Shown here piece after piece: positions 22,936-33,199 of a stretch of DNA of 64,000 nucleotides. The notes beneath the pieces are model-generated. The model did no database searches and was not told the DNA's origin. It was given only the letters and a program-made list of their open reading frames with translations. Location: contig OY754467.1 in assembly GCA_963575645.1 (NCBI GenBank), positions 38,313,108 through 38,377,107 on the forward strand, given 5' to 3'. Source of the stretch: Xanthostigma xanthostigma. Taxonomy: Eukaryota; Arthropoda; Insecta; Raphidioptera; Raphidiidae. Made by a program: the position numbers and the translations under genes. Positions within the stretch are counted from its first letter, which is position 1; each line of letters starts with the position of its first letter.

Positions 22936-23420
22936 TTTTAATCGGAAACTTTTGATATTGATAATTTCATTTGACACATGTCCTTTCAAAATATTTAAAG
23001 AGAAATGTTTGATTTGTGTCAATATGTAACGAATATTGAAAACTAAGCCAAAAACTAACACCGACATTAATCGGTCACAAAAACGTTATCACACAGATAA
23101 AAAAATATATGTATTCGTTTAAAACAGGTTTTATAATAAATTCCTAAATACGCGTAATAATAGTGTTAATAATTTATTACAGACTTGCAAGCCAACCATA
23201 AATACTTCTATAGATCATTCAATGAATTAATACAGGTGTTCAATAACATATCTGTCTTTTTAGTCAAAATAAGATTACGGTAGGCACTTTTCAATCCGAC
23301 AGCGCGTTTGCTAATTCGGCATTGCGGACAAGTTCTTGCGAGGGCATTTTTTTACTTTGTATTTTAAATCGGTTAATAAACATCGCTCGATTTACCGGGG
23401 TACCGTTCGAATGATAACAA
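22936..23420. other. Unassigned AT-rich sequence
   Basis: No feature recognised. Confidence 0.3.
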
Positions 23421-23422
23421 TT

Positions 23423-23640
23423 GCACATACCGCTAAACTAGCGGTATGTGCTTTATTATCGCTTTGTGCGTCAGAGCTGACTTTCGTTCATATAAGAAGT
23501 TATATCTAAGTTAATTTCACACGAAATCCATTCAAATTGAAGCTTTTTGAAAAGAGGAGATTCTAATCTATAAAACAGAACCATTTTTAAATCAATTCGA
23601 GTTCATAAATACTATTAAAATTGTAATTGAAAATTACAAA
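23423..23640 (+). repeat. Repeat family Q, copy 2, headed by a perfect 13 bp hairpin
   Basis: GCACATACCGCTA-AAC-TAGCGGTATGTGC forms a perfect stem with a 3-base loop at 23423-23451. The following 190 bp match copy 1 at 17.64 kb. The hairpin at the boundary of both copies suggests a structural terminus, but the family is unclassified. A GTACGTAT-type simple repeat follows near 23665-23690. Confidence 0.65.
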
Positions 23641-23940
23641 CAGCAGTTGTCGGTTGGTCTGTACGTATGTACGTATGTACGTACGTCACGACTCTACAGA
23701 TCGCAATTTTGGTCGGATTGCCTTAGGTTATATTTTATTCACTTTGTTTACTATCAGACCAGAACCCTATTTAAATTCACTAAAATGTGTTCAGTAGTTT
23801 AATTTTTATAAACAGTTTTATTTTTTATTATTTTTGACAGCTATTAGTTTAAAAACAATATAATAATTGCTGTGTAAATATAATGTAATCCATAAAACAA
23901 GTGCTACACTTCTATACCGTGATAACACCACTACAGGTAT

Positions 23941-24012
23941 TAGGCCGCCGTGGCGTAATGGTTATGCCGTTGGATCCCCAAGGGCAAGGTCCTGGGTTCG
24001 ATTCCTTACGAA
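23941..24012 (+). tRNA. Degenerate tRNA-like sequence
   Basis: GTGGCGTAATGG fits an A box and GGTTCGATTCC a B box, at tRNA-like spacing (about 35 bases), with T-runs 3' of it. The stems do not pair well, so this is a tRNA pseudogene or SINE head, not a working tRNA. I cannot assign an amino acid. Confidence 0.55.
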
Positions 24013-24389
24013 ATCATTGATATTTTTCTTTTTTTTTTCTTTTTATTTTGTTTTATTTTATTCCACTTGATATTAATTATATATTATATTATGTATAGTT
24101 CTTAATTTTTTTTATTTTTGCAAACTTAAAAAAAAATATTTTTTCAATTTTTAATTATTTATTTCTTTAAATTTTTAAATCTTTTTAAATTTATTAAAAA
24201 TATTTTTTAATTGTTATTTTTTTATTGGAAAACTTGCGGGATGTGCACTTTTGGTTTTGCCAACTATTGTTTTTTGTGACCATAGATATACAAAACAATT
24301 CAACAGTTTGATATATTTTAAATATTTTAATAACTTGATTTGATGACAGCATATATATAATCATTATTATATGAAGTATTCTCTATTTA

Positions 24390-25390
24390 CTCAATGTGTG
24401 GTGAGCGAAGGCAACAAAGCGTATCAAAAATATATTTGCGTCTTTGTTTTCGAAGTAATTCTTTGGTTATTCCAACAATATATTGTAACAAAACTGTTTT
24501 TGGTTCGTGGTGGAAAATATTTATGTACAATAGTGAAGCCTTAACAGAACAAATAAACAAACAAACGAAGAAGTACTTCTCAAAACGTAACGTAATAAAA
24601 CAACAGTTCCAACTAATAAAATAACAAGTAATGAAGAATACTAAGTCACTATATAACTATATATACAAGATTATTTACAACACAGAATCACACCAAAATT
24701 TATTCACACTTATCTATTAACTATATACAGTTCTATTTACTTATTACACTATTATTTACACAGCTCATTTATTTATTTATTTTTGAAGATTATTTATGTT
24801 AAACTATTTATTTCAGCAGTTACCTGAGTACTGTTATGGTACTCACTGTTAATTTATGTTAAAACTATTTATTTCGCGCACTGTTTGTATGACAGTCCCT
24901 GTGCGACTGTCTCCGTGTGACTGCCCGTATGACAGCCCCCGTGTGACTGTCCTATCATGACTGTCTGTTGTCGACTGCCCCGATCTCTTGTTTTATATAG
25001 GCGCTGAATCGTTCTTTCCTTTGTTGCTTTCATTGTTATCTGGAATTTGGCAACAAAGCCCTTTTTACCTACGCTTATTGTTAGAACAACAATCAAGCCG
25101 ATTGTTGTGTCCTACGACAATATGTGTCATTGTTGGAATGACGAACTGATTGTCGTCTCACGAAATTATTTATTGTCCCAACGGCGAGTTTGTAACAATA
25201 TATTAGCATAGAGTATATCTCACTTTAACAAAAGTTTTATGTTTTTATCTATGCCGTTAGCCAATCAGAACCAACGAGCTTTTACGACTTAAAAAAAGAC
25301 AGAAATATATATGTTTGAACCCTAATGGTTCGATTGCGATTTTATTCCTATGCTTGGTATATGTATATAAAAGTATATGGATGATAGAGT
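24390..25390 (-). repeat. Repeat family Z, copy 2, interrupted by an LTR-like insertion
   Basis: It matches the 4.9-5.7 kb copy in reverse on both sides of the LTR-like element: TACTCAATGTG...GTATCAAAAATATATTTGCG on one side, TAGCATAGAG...CAATCAGAACCAACGAGC and CCTAATGGTTCGATT on the other. It lacks the hAT element found in copy 1 and shows that element's empty site near 25365. Confidence 0.7.
24484..25197 (+). mobile_element. Solo-LTR-like element with 6 bp target duplication
   Basis: It starts TGTAACAAAAC and ends GTTTGTAACA, a TG...CA structure with short inverted termini, flanked by ATATAT at 24478-24483 and 25198-25203. Inside are direct repeats of about 22 bp (GTATGACAGTCCC, GTGTGACTGTC; 24.88-24.98 kb) and a TATA-like TTTATATAGGCGC near 24.99 kb, fitting U3 enhancer repeats and a promoter. 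No internal gag/pol was found. I infer a solo LTR. The family Z copy at 5.6 kb gives the empty site. Confidence 0.7.
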
Positions 25391-25990
25391 GCTAGGAAAA
25401 AAATCGATTATAAAAGAAATTAATAAAGACCGCTGGGTTAGGAGGGTGTACCGTTCGAATGACATAAATTAATTATTGTTTGTTGTAACCATAGATGTAT
25501 TGTTGTTATTTTTTACAAGCCCACGTAACAATTTGATATATTAATGGATGATTAATAAATGTAATAATTTGATTTGATGATAGAGTGCTAGGATAAAAAA
25601 AATCGATTATAGAAAAAATAGATTCTTAAATATATATATAATTATCAATCATCTTTTTTACGTTTTAAATAATTGAACTGGTATTTGTTCTGAACAGTAA
25701 TTAATCTTCTGCTAAGAACAGGAAGTTTAACAATGTCCAACTGTGAAATTATATCACCGTAAATGAAGAAATTTATCAATGACAAAACACTAAACGTTAT
25801 TTAAAATTCACTGTGTCCTTTTATTAATTTTGTGTCCGTCCATTACGATAATTTATTAGGTACCTGTTAATTGCTTAGATACGCTGGGTCAATGAACATG
25901 GGATCCGTTACGTACTTACTTCGACTTAAAACTTATAGACCAAGATCCCAGACCCTCGAGACCTGCGTCATTTAATGTCCGCACATGATG
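25391..25990. other. Unassigned sequence with short direct repeats
   Basis: GATAGAGTGCTAGGAAAAAAA-type segments recur near 25384 and 25574. The stretch around 25470-25580 loosely repeats 24255-24360. No gene recognised. Confidence 0.35.
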
Positions 25991-25992
25991 TA

Positions 25993-26471
25993 TTTTTTTT
26001 TATTTTATTTGTAAATCTGGCAGGCTAACAGACAATGAGTGTCCAGTAACAAGCCTGCTCTCAATATTATACAATAATTATTATACATTTGCAGCACTGT
26101 GCTTTACAAACTATATATATAAAAGAAAGAAAAAAAGCAATAAAATAAGAAACATAATTGAATAATATAGAATCGAAAAGATATAATTTTCACTTCAAAA
26201 AAACAGAAATTTGTCTTTTAAAATTTTTTAGAGTATCCCCAAAAATATCAATATCCGTTCTATTGTTGATATCGTTGAAAATGTACGCCATTCGGAAAAG
26301 TGGAGAGTTAAAGGCATAATTGGTCGTGACTGAGGACAAATAAAATAGATCTCTATTCCTAGTGTGGTAGATTGAAGCAGATAAATAAAATTTTGCTATT
26401 AAGTCGGGTGAATTAATTGTACCGTTTTTGAGCTCTTTCCCTAGCACTGATTTACCAAGTTGGGCATGAAA
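25993..26471 (-). mobile_element. Non-LTR retrotransposon 3' end with A-rich tail
   Basis: A minus-strand C-terminal coding fragment is followed by about 180 bp of 3' untranslated sequence. It closes at GCCAGATTTACAAATAAAAT and a run of A near 25.99 kb. AATAAA-type signals adjoin the tail. The element is strongly 5' truncated. Confidence 0.65.
26190..26471 (-). pseudogene. C-terminal fragment of a non-LTR ORF2
   Basis: About 93 codons are open to a natural stop (ending KRQISVFLK) with no ATG at the 5' side, so this is the truncated tail of a larger frame. The pattern R-N-R-D-L-x-Y-L...TTNYAFNSPLFRMAYIFND...D-I-D-I-F-G...F-K-R fits the extreme C-terminus of many insect ORF2 proteins: a basic 'RT-N-x-G/A-x-x-S-P-L-x-R-M' block, then 'DIFxxxxxxFKR'. 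It comes from a different family than the RNase H fragments at 22.3 and 61.4 kb. Confidence 0.6.
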
Positions 26472-26612
26472 TCCTCAACAATCTGTATAAAATTACTATA
26501 TTATATGTATAGGTGAATATGAAATAAAAAAAAATATTATTATTTCGAAAATGATAATAACATAACAAAAATGTGATGAAATGAAAATAAGTAGGTAAAG
26601 TCTTTAGTTTGA

Positions 26613-27099
26613 GTAAATAAAATTGTCGACCAATTTTTCTCAGACCATACGATATATTGACAAAAATGATAAAAATACAAATCAATATAACATAAAATGA
26701 CGTTTCGATCCGGATTTGGATCTTCTTCAGAAAAATCTAAAAATATAAAAATTAATTAGTATTAAATTATTAATTATTATTTATTTACAACGAATGATGA
26801 AGTTTGAAAGAATCAAACAAATTAATGAAAAATTATTAATTATTAATTTTTCATTAATTTGTTTGATTCTTTCAAACTTCATCATTCGTTGTAAATAAAT
26901 AATAATTAATAATTTAATACTAATTAATTTTTATATTTTTAGATTTTTCTGAAGAAGATCCAAATCCGGATCGAAACGTCATTTTATGTTATATTGATTT
27001 GTAATTTTATTATTTTTTGTCAATATATTGGTCTGAGAAAAATTGGTCGACAATTTTATTTACTTGAAGAGTTCTATTCAGACGTTAATCAAAGATTTG
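26613..27099. mobile_element. Palindromic Penelope-like insertion with 13 bp target duplication
   Basis: Two near-perfect arms of about 220 bp meet near 26837. The right arm continues 40 bp further to CAGACGTTAATCAAAGATTTG. GTCTTTAGTTTGA flanks the whole at 26600-26612 and 27100-27112. Each arm carries CTGAAGA-stem-GAAAC, a hammerhead-ribozyme-like core of the kind known from Penelope-like elements (26949-26980 on plus, mirrored at 26701-26729). Related fragments sit at 27.24, 36.36 and 51.0 kb. Assignment to Penelope is inference from the motif, the inverted structure and the variable duplication length. Confidence 0.6.
26949..26990 (+). ncRNA. Hammerhead-ribozyme-like core
   Basis: CTGAAGA fits CUGANGA. 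GATCC/GGATC forms stem II with a 6-base loop, followed by GAAAC. ACGT and ATGT could then make a 4 bp stem III with one G-U pair, leading to a GTT cleavage triplet. Stem I is weak, so self-cleavage is uncertain. The mirror copy lies on the minus strand at 26.70 kb. Confidence 0.35.
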
Positions 27100-27223
27100 G
27101 TCTTTAGTTTGATATGACAATAATGAAAAACTAATGTTTATAGTATTATTTTGTTATAATTTATGAACATAATATCACTTTGAAGGCAGCTATTAAGGTA
27201 CAGGAATTAGTAGTTTCTAAATA

Positions 27224-27922
27224 CAGTGTAAACTCTATATAGCGACAAATCTTTGATTAACGTCTGATTAGTCTTCTTCAATAAATAAAATTATAACCAA
27301 TTTTTCAGACAAATATATTGACAAAAATATACAATTATAACTCAAGGAACTATGCACTTTGTGGCATTATTGAGAGTTGTCGTAAAACGGAGAGAAGAAA
27401 TAATCCATCAATATTTTTTTACTATAATATTAGATAGATAGATATTATATTTACACAATAAGATAGTACAATACTACATAATATGTATATATTATATATT
27501 ATGTATTTACTCATAATATATAAAATTTACAACTGACCAGCAAACATTCATACTATCACAAATACAACGCTTATTGCGTGTAGTCTGTTATCTTTGTCTG
27601 GCCTTTTTCGCTACTCCAGTATTTTAATTGTATTTTCTTATAATATATTTTATTCAAATGTTGAGATATTGTGGGATCAATCTGAACAAACAAAAGAACG
27701 AATTTCTTAGAATCTTCGATACGCATGATGCCGACAACAAAGCAACAAACAAGTATACTGTTTATTGCTTAATGATGACGTATTGTTGTCGTTATATAGA
27801 GTGGATCTGTCGTTATTTAGAGTGTATCATGATCAACAAGGTAAACCTACTAGAGTTAAGTAATTTCGACGTTTTAAGGAGTTTGTCGTTATATCGAGTG
27901 ATGTTAAATGGAGTTTACACTG
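27224..27922. mobile_element. Tc1/pogo-like miniature element (TA target)
   Basis: The ends CAGTGTAAACTC and GAGTTTACACTG are perfect complements, each next to TA. Subterminal TATAGCGAC/GTCGTTATA blocks repeat on both sides (27245, 27790, 27810, 27885). A Penelope-like fragment occupies about 27238-27345. No transposase is present. Confidence 0.8.
27238..27345 (-). mobile_element. Penelope-like fragment
   Basis: AATCTTTGATTAACGTCTGA...AATAAATAAAATTATAACCAATTTTTCAGAC...ATATTGACAAAAA matches the right arm of the 26.6 kb palindrome in reverse. It lies directly inside the left end of the TA-target element. Confidence 0.6.
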
Positions 27923-27924
27923 TA

Positions 27925-28740
27925 TTTAAAATTTGGTTATTCTAAGGGTCGAATTCATAAAGAGCCAATAACTTATTTAACAGGCACCTATTAAAACTAT
28001 TTATTAGACGATTTGACGAGGACAAAAATATGTTCTATGCTGTGTTATTGTTCATATGTAAATTTGGTTAGTAGGTATTATTCCAGATAATTACAAATTT
28101 GTGTTCGAATAATGTTTTATTTGGAGATTCATTATTTTTAGGATCAAATATTGTTTTGAACTAATTTTTCAAAAAATCTTTCTTAAAATCATTAACAACT
28201 TAAGTTTTTAACAAGGAAAGAAATATATTCTATTTCATTTTTTTTCGGTTTTTGACAATTAATCCAACATGACTGTTGTGTTATTGATCACATCATGGAG
28301 GAATCTCTACCCTCCATAGATCACATGTTAATTTGGTTAGTCCGAAAAATTATCTGAAAATTAGTCAGAAAGCTTATTTATTATAATATAATCAGATGTT
28401 AACAAAGATTTGATTATTGTTTTGTTTTCATCGGTGTAAAAAAAATAAGATAGGTATTTACAATTTGTAATAAGGACACAAATCTTAACGAGTCATTAGT
28501 TATATATTTGACAGTTCTGCTTCATGAATACCAACTTTCCTTATTCGTCCAATAAAATTTAACGATTCTATAACTATTGAGAGACTTTACAAGTCTTTAT
28601 GAATACGGTACCCTAAGTGTAGGTATACACATAATCTAATGCCTACTTACTTGTAGCATTATTGATATTTTTAATAATATTCAATCCCCGTCAAAATAAA
28701 AGACATACAATCCCATCATAATATATTGTCAGCTACAAAA
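27925..28740. other. Unassigned AT-rich sequence
   Basis: No feature recognised. Confidence 0.35.
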
Positions 28741-28750
28741 TTTTCCCAAG

Positions 28751-29050
28751 TCAGTAAAACTGATATCTGACGTTCGTCGCCTGACTAATCATCGACATCA
28801 CTCGGCCGCCGTGCTCTGGACTAGAGCGGACACACATACTGCGGCAGCAGCGTTGAGAATCTTTCTGATCGCTGTGATCGCCATTCGACCAGCAACGGTG
28901 GCCGGGTGGTTGAACAATGTAAGGTCACAGCTGATCGCGACCTTGTCAGCACAACGACCGCTAAAGCTGACGGTCTACAATGCATACTGTGTACCTACAC
29001 CTACAGTTGGTTTAAATTTTCATCAACACAGCTCGATGTTGACAATTTCA
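28751..29050 (+). other. GC-rich island, possible exon or promoter
   Basis: Base composition changes sharply to GC-rich around 28770-28990. An arthropod-like initiator TCAGT sits at 28751 and a good splice-donor-like GTAAGGT at 28919. A plus-strand frame is open across it and encodes a hydrophobic LRIFLIAVIAI stretch, but it has no ATG. It could be a non-coding first exon, an internal exon or an unrecognised repeat. Confidence 0.25.
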
Positions 29051-30087
29051 ATTTTTCCTGCTGCCGAGAAACGGCAATTCCTGTGCCGGCTATCTTGTTG
29101 AGGTTTTCCATGGTTTCTCTCAATAATTCCAGATAAATATCGAGATGGTTCCTTATTCAATGCCATGGCCGATTACCTGTCAAACTCCTATGCTCAAAAT
29201 TTGCTTACCTTATCCTAATGTCTTAAAATTCCTTCATTCGCCCATTGCTATTAATTAAGGGGGTACTCGCTCAAATTTTCGGAAAAAATCGTACATTTTT
29301 GAACGGATGTCAAAGAAAGAGGAAGGCAGATAGAGAATTGATTTTTTTAAATTTTATTTACATATCCTTCTGCCATATGTCCATTTTTTTTGACGCGCGC
29401 GCTCCACGCACGTGCGCACAGCTGTCTGTATCTCAGGAGACAATTAAAAAAAGTTTCGAAATGGCGGGTCCGATCAGCGCTTTCCAGAACATCCTAGAAC
29501 AAAAAAAAATTATTCTTAAAGTAGACGAGTCAAACTTCCCATTGAGGGATGGAAATTAAAAAGAAATCGATTTTACAGAAATGGCGCATCTACGAAAAAA
29601 AAAACCTCGGAAACGCTTGAAAATTTGAAAAAAAACGGTTACTGTATCGAGTAAATTTTTTTTATCAGAATTTCCATCCGTCAATGGGAAGTTTGACTCT
29701 TCTACTTTAAGAATATTTTTTTTTTTAATTTTAGGATGTTCTGGAAAGCGCTGATCGAACCCGCCGTTTTTTTCATTGTCTCCTGAGATACAAACAGCTG
29801 TGCGCATGCGCGTGGAGCGCGCGCGTCAAAAAAAATGGACAAATGGTAGAAGGATAGGTATGTAAATAAAATTAAAAAAAATCAATTCTCTATCTGCCTT
29901 CCTCTTTCTTTGACACGCGTTCAAAAATGTATGATTTTTTTTCGAAAATTCGAGCGAGTACCCCCTTCAGTAGAAGTTGAAAAATGTAGAATATGACGGG
30001 AAGTGTGATAGATGGAAAATAGTAATGGTGCGAATGGCGTCTGTTATGACATGAAGTCATAAACTCATTATTTTTATTACTATTTTT
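29051..30087 (+). mobile_element. tRNA-derived SINE, copy 4, split by a TTAA foldback
   Basis: The left part (29051-29258) starts at the CTGCCGAGAAACGG core, without the tRNA head, and runs to CTATTAATTAA. The right part resumes at 29970 with GTAGAAGTTGAAAAATG and runs to GCGTCTGTTATGAC and a decayed ATT-rich tail. The break falls exactly at the TTAA of the SINE's TTAATTAAGTGGAAG. Confidence 0.85.
29259..29965. mobile_element. TTAA-target foldback inside SINE copy 4
   Basis: The ends GGGGGTACTCGCTC and GAGCGAGTACCCCC are perfect complements and pairing continues for about 310 bp per arm. The left flank is TTAA (29255-29258) and the right flank TTCA (29966-29969), one mutation from TTAA. The spacer is about 65-70 bp. 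The arms are highly similar, so the insertion is fairly young. The piggyBac-type mechanism is inferred from the target. Confidence 0.9.
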
Positions 30088-30624
30088 ATGATAATTATCG
30101 TAATACTATTTTCGAACAGAAATGTAAAAAAAATGTTTCCATTTATTTTACCACTTTGTTTAGTTCATTAACATAACGCATAGAACATAAAATACAAATT
30201 TTATAAATCGTAAAATTTTTAACGACGTCGCTTTTTATGTAACGATGTTAACATTTTGACACGTTCTTTTCCCATTTTTAAAGGTTATAATAATTACAAA
30301 TATATATGGAGTTTACACTTGTGACTTTTTTGTCACAGCTGGAACGATAGACGCATGCGCAATGGTGGCCCTACTGTGCAATGACACGTGACATGATTAC
30401 TAACGCGACACGTGTCATCAGAAGGAACATATTCATTTTAATCGACAAAAAATTTATATAATATTATATACATTAACTTATACGGAGTGTAACATCATCA
30501 AAATAAGAATTCCGGAATTGATAGGTTGAAATAATCAGGAATTGCGAAATTTCGAAATTTCAATTTGAATGCTGTAAATTTGAAATGCCTTCGGACGAAA
30601 GAAGTCTTATATTTTGGGTGTACA
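30088..30624. other. Unassigned sequence
   Basis: No feature recognised. Confidence 0.3.
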
Positions 30625-30875
30625 CTAGAGGCCCGGTCCGGCTTCGCACGAATTTGTAGATTACCACCGTTTTTTAGTCGACTCACGTTGCAAAATTGGT
30701 CTCCACGAAAAGCGATTTTATTTTAACGCGATAATATATAGCCTATGTGCATCCTGAAGGACTATTCTAAATATTGCTGGAAAAAAAATTGAAATGGGAT
30801 GAGTAGTTTCAGAGATTACCCTCCGCATACATACAAACTCACAAAATTTGCACTCTCTCTTTATGATATTAGTAT
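30625..30875 (-). mobile_element. Short Helitron, reverse orientation
   Basis: Read on the minus strand, it starts ATACTAATATCATAAAGAGA, has GAGGGTAATCTCTGAAACTA, and ends CGTGCGAAGCCGGACCGGGC followed by CTAG before a T. This variant of the 3' hairpin differs from the CACCCGGGTG type elsewhere in the window, so it is a separate subfamily. The first few 5' bases are lost. Confidence 0.75.
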
Positions 30876-30887
30876 TGTTGCTCGCTC

Positions 30888-31335
30888 CCTGTTGGGACGA
30901 CTATGCTTTCTGTGGAATATTCTCGCAACAACAACAATGGAAAGCAGGTAGTCAAAATCCGACCTTCATAAAGTTGCCTGAAGAAGGCGATAAATATAAA
31001 GGAAGGATCTCGGTGCTTCTAGAACATTCGACCAGGCGGGGGACGAAGCTCTAAAATGCGAGCGGAGTGGTTGGCAAATGAGTCAGTCAGTTGGTTAGTT
31101 TCAGCGTACGTACAGTGGATTACAGCCAACTGTGAAACAAATTGTTCAGTCGGTACAGTAATACCGAGGCAACCGCTGAGATAAAAGATAAATTAGCTGT
31201 GTAAACAATTGAGTGCAATTATACAAATCTGGTTTTACATAAATAACTTTTTGTAAATAATCGTGTGAATATAGTTAATAGACAAGCGTGAATAAGTGTG
31301 TTAATAAACGTTGGTGTGTTCCTGTATTGTAAATA
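30888..31335 (+). mobile_element. Possible solo LTR or retroelement promoter fragment
   Basis: TGTTGGGACGACTATGC is typical of the start of insect Gypsy/BEL LTRs. A TATA-like ATAAATATAAAGG (about 30990), an initiator-like TCAGTCAGTT (31083-31092) and AATAAA signals (about 31300) follow in LTR order. I could not define the 3' end or a target duplication, and no gag/pol is present. Confidence 0.35.
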
Positions 31336-31974
31336 TTTTGTGTACATAATTAGTGACTTTATACTCTTCATTACTTGTTCTTTTAGTTTATTAATCAGAA
31401 TTTATTAGTTTTGTTTCTGTTAACGTTATTAATTATTATTACTGTTTCGTATGAGAAGTACGCTTTCGTTGTGTATTTAACTGTTTTGTTAAACGCTTAT
31501 TATTGTAAATAAATAATTTTCACCACGAACTAGAACAGTTTTTGCTACAGTATAGATTTTTATACCTATATAGGCATAGGTACTTAATTTCTGAAAAATC
31601 GCTACGTAACTTATAGTACAATATTTGCTACTAGAATATTTGAACGCTGGAATTATGAATATAAATTCGTTGTTTAATTTATGCAAATAAAAGTAATAAT
31701 TAGAAACAAATTTGGAAAATTCCTTTAGCGTAACGTGTGAAGATTCCAAACAACCGCAACACTTTGCACAATTAGCTATTCTTGTGTTAGTTTCGGCAAG
31801 CAGGATAAAATTAATTAATAACCATAAATAATAACAATTAGAGTATCAGTTACTATCAACAAAAATAGATCTTAATTGCTTAATTTTATTAACAGAGCGT
31901 GTAGATTTTTGTGATGATCAAATTCAGAATTACTTTTCTTGCCGTAGTTTATAACAGACAATAGAACCGGGTGT
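31336..31974. other. Unassigned AT-rich sequence
   Basis: No feature recognised. Confidence 0.3.
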
Positions 31975-31982
31975 GAACAAAC

Positions 31983-32341
31983 CAGTGATGGAACTAAATG
32001 ACCGTAACAGTTACTTTGGAACTGTTACCGGAAAATAACAGTTACCAAAATTATACTGTTCCATAATAGCAGTTACAAAATTAATATGAGTTTTCAAAAA
32101 CGTCTTGGTATCAAAACGGTCTAATTATCGGGTTATCAAAATCATTGTTATCTATAATATAAAGATGATATTTATAAACCGTTACTATAATACTTACGTT
32201 TAACTGTTATTTGTTTATTAATAGTTCCTTCTTCAGTAATGTTTAAATCGCTGCTATGCATTCATTTCGAATACATTTTTATTGCAAAATAACAGTTACA
32301 TTTATAACTGTTATCAAAAATAACAGTTACACCCATCACAA
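31983..32341. mobile_element. hAT miniature element rich in TAACAGTTA sites
   Basis: The ends CAGTGATGG and CCATCACAA are complements with two mismatches. Flanks GAACAAAC (31975-31982) and GAACAAAT (32342-32349) match at 7 of 8. At least eight copies of TAACAGTTA or TAACTGTTA lie near both ends, likely binding sites for the trans-acting transposase. Non-coding. Confidence 0.8.
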
Positions 32342-32349
32342 GAACAAAT

Positions 32350-32892
32350 ATGTAACGTAGTCCAGGACTGTGAGTTTAAAAACATTGTCAAATTATAACA
32401 TAAAGTTAGTGTCAATTAATTCATTTTTCAGATTTTATACTCTTTTTTCCTAAAAACCAAACAAGCGCAGAGTTATTTTCTCTTTGCTTTAACCGTTTAA
32501 CGTAATAAATTTAAAGCAGTTAATCAGGGTTCAACTGTCAACTCAAAACTGTCGAAATTGTGGCACATGGGCACCCCTTGTCGCGCGTTTTCTAGTTTCT
32601 AAGAAATAACTGGCCCTGTTACAAACGCATTTTAAAAATTATAACAATATTAACTTGTTCGATCATGGCGGTCCTTTCAATTGACATAAGTACTATTCTC
32701 AAGCGTGTAATTTAAGTCAGCGTAATTAAATATCAAATATAAAAATTTCATAGTGCTTGGGGCTTATCTGAGATGTAGACATGCCAAACAAAACAAATAA
32801 ATACTATGTGTGGTAGGTAAAATATCGAGTAAAGTGTTGACCGCAGTCAAGGATTCACCCAAATCTGGTAAAAGCGTACATTCAGATTATGT
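32350..32892. other. Unassigned sequence
   Basis: No feature recognised. Confidence 0.3.
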
Positions 32893-33038
32893 ATATGTTA
32901 CGGTTAATACAAGAAAGTAGTTAATTCGCGAATTAATCGGCTAATTACCCGAATTAACCAATCCTTGACGTTGGTTAATTCGGGTATTAGCCGGTTAATT
33001 CGCGAATAAACTACTTTCTTGTATTAACCGTAACATAT
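32893..33038. repeat. Foldback with about 68 bp arms
   Basis: ATATGTTACGGTTAATACAA...GAATTAACCA pairs almost perfectly with its complement at 32970-33038, with a spacer of about 10 bases. The stem contains repeated TTAATTCG(C/G)G motifs. Confidence 0.8.
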
Positions 33039-33199
33039 ATATTATATATTACTTACATTAGTATAACTTACGCATTTTCATAATGTAATCTATTTTTCTT
33101 GTGCGGATATTTTTTTTAATTTTATGATGTTAACTTTAGTACTTACCTATACTTAAAAAGTAATTAAACATCCTATGCTACTGATTACCGTAAAAAATG

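Noticed and set aside
22369-22941. Longest plus-strand open frame in the window (190 codons)
   Set aside because: It is the antisense of the minus-strand RNase H pseudogene; its open length follows from coding bias on the other strand.
28811-29101. Frame with a signal-peptide-like hydrophobic stretch
   Set aside because: It begins with GTG, has no upstream ATG in frame, and its 3' end lies in SINE sequence; kept only as a weak GC-island observation.
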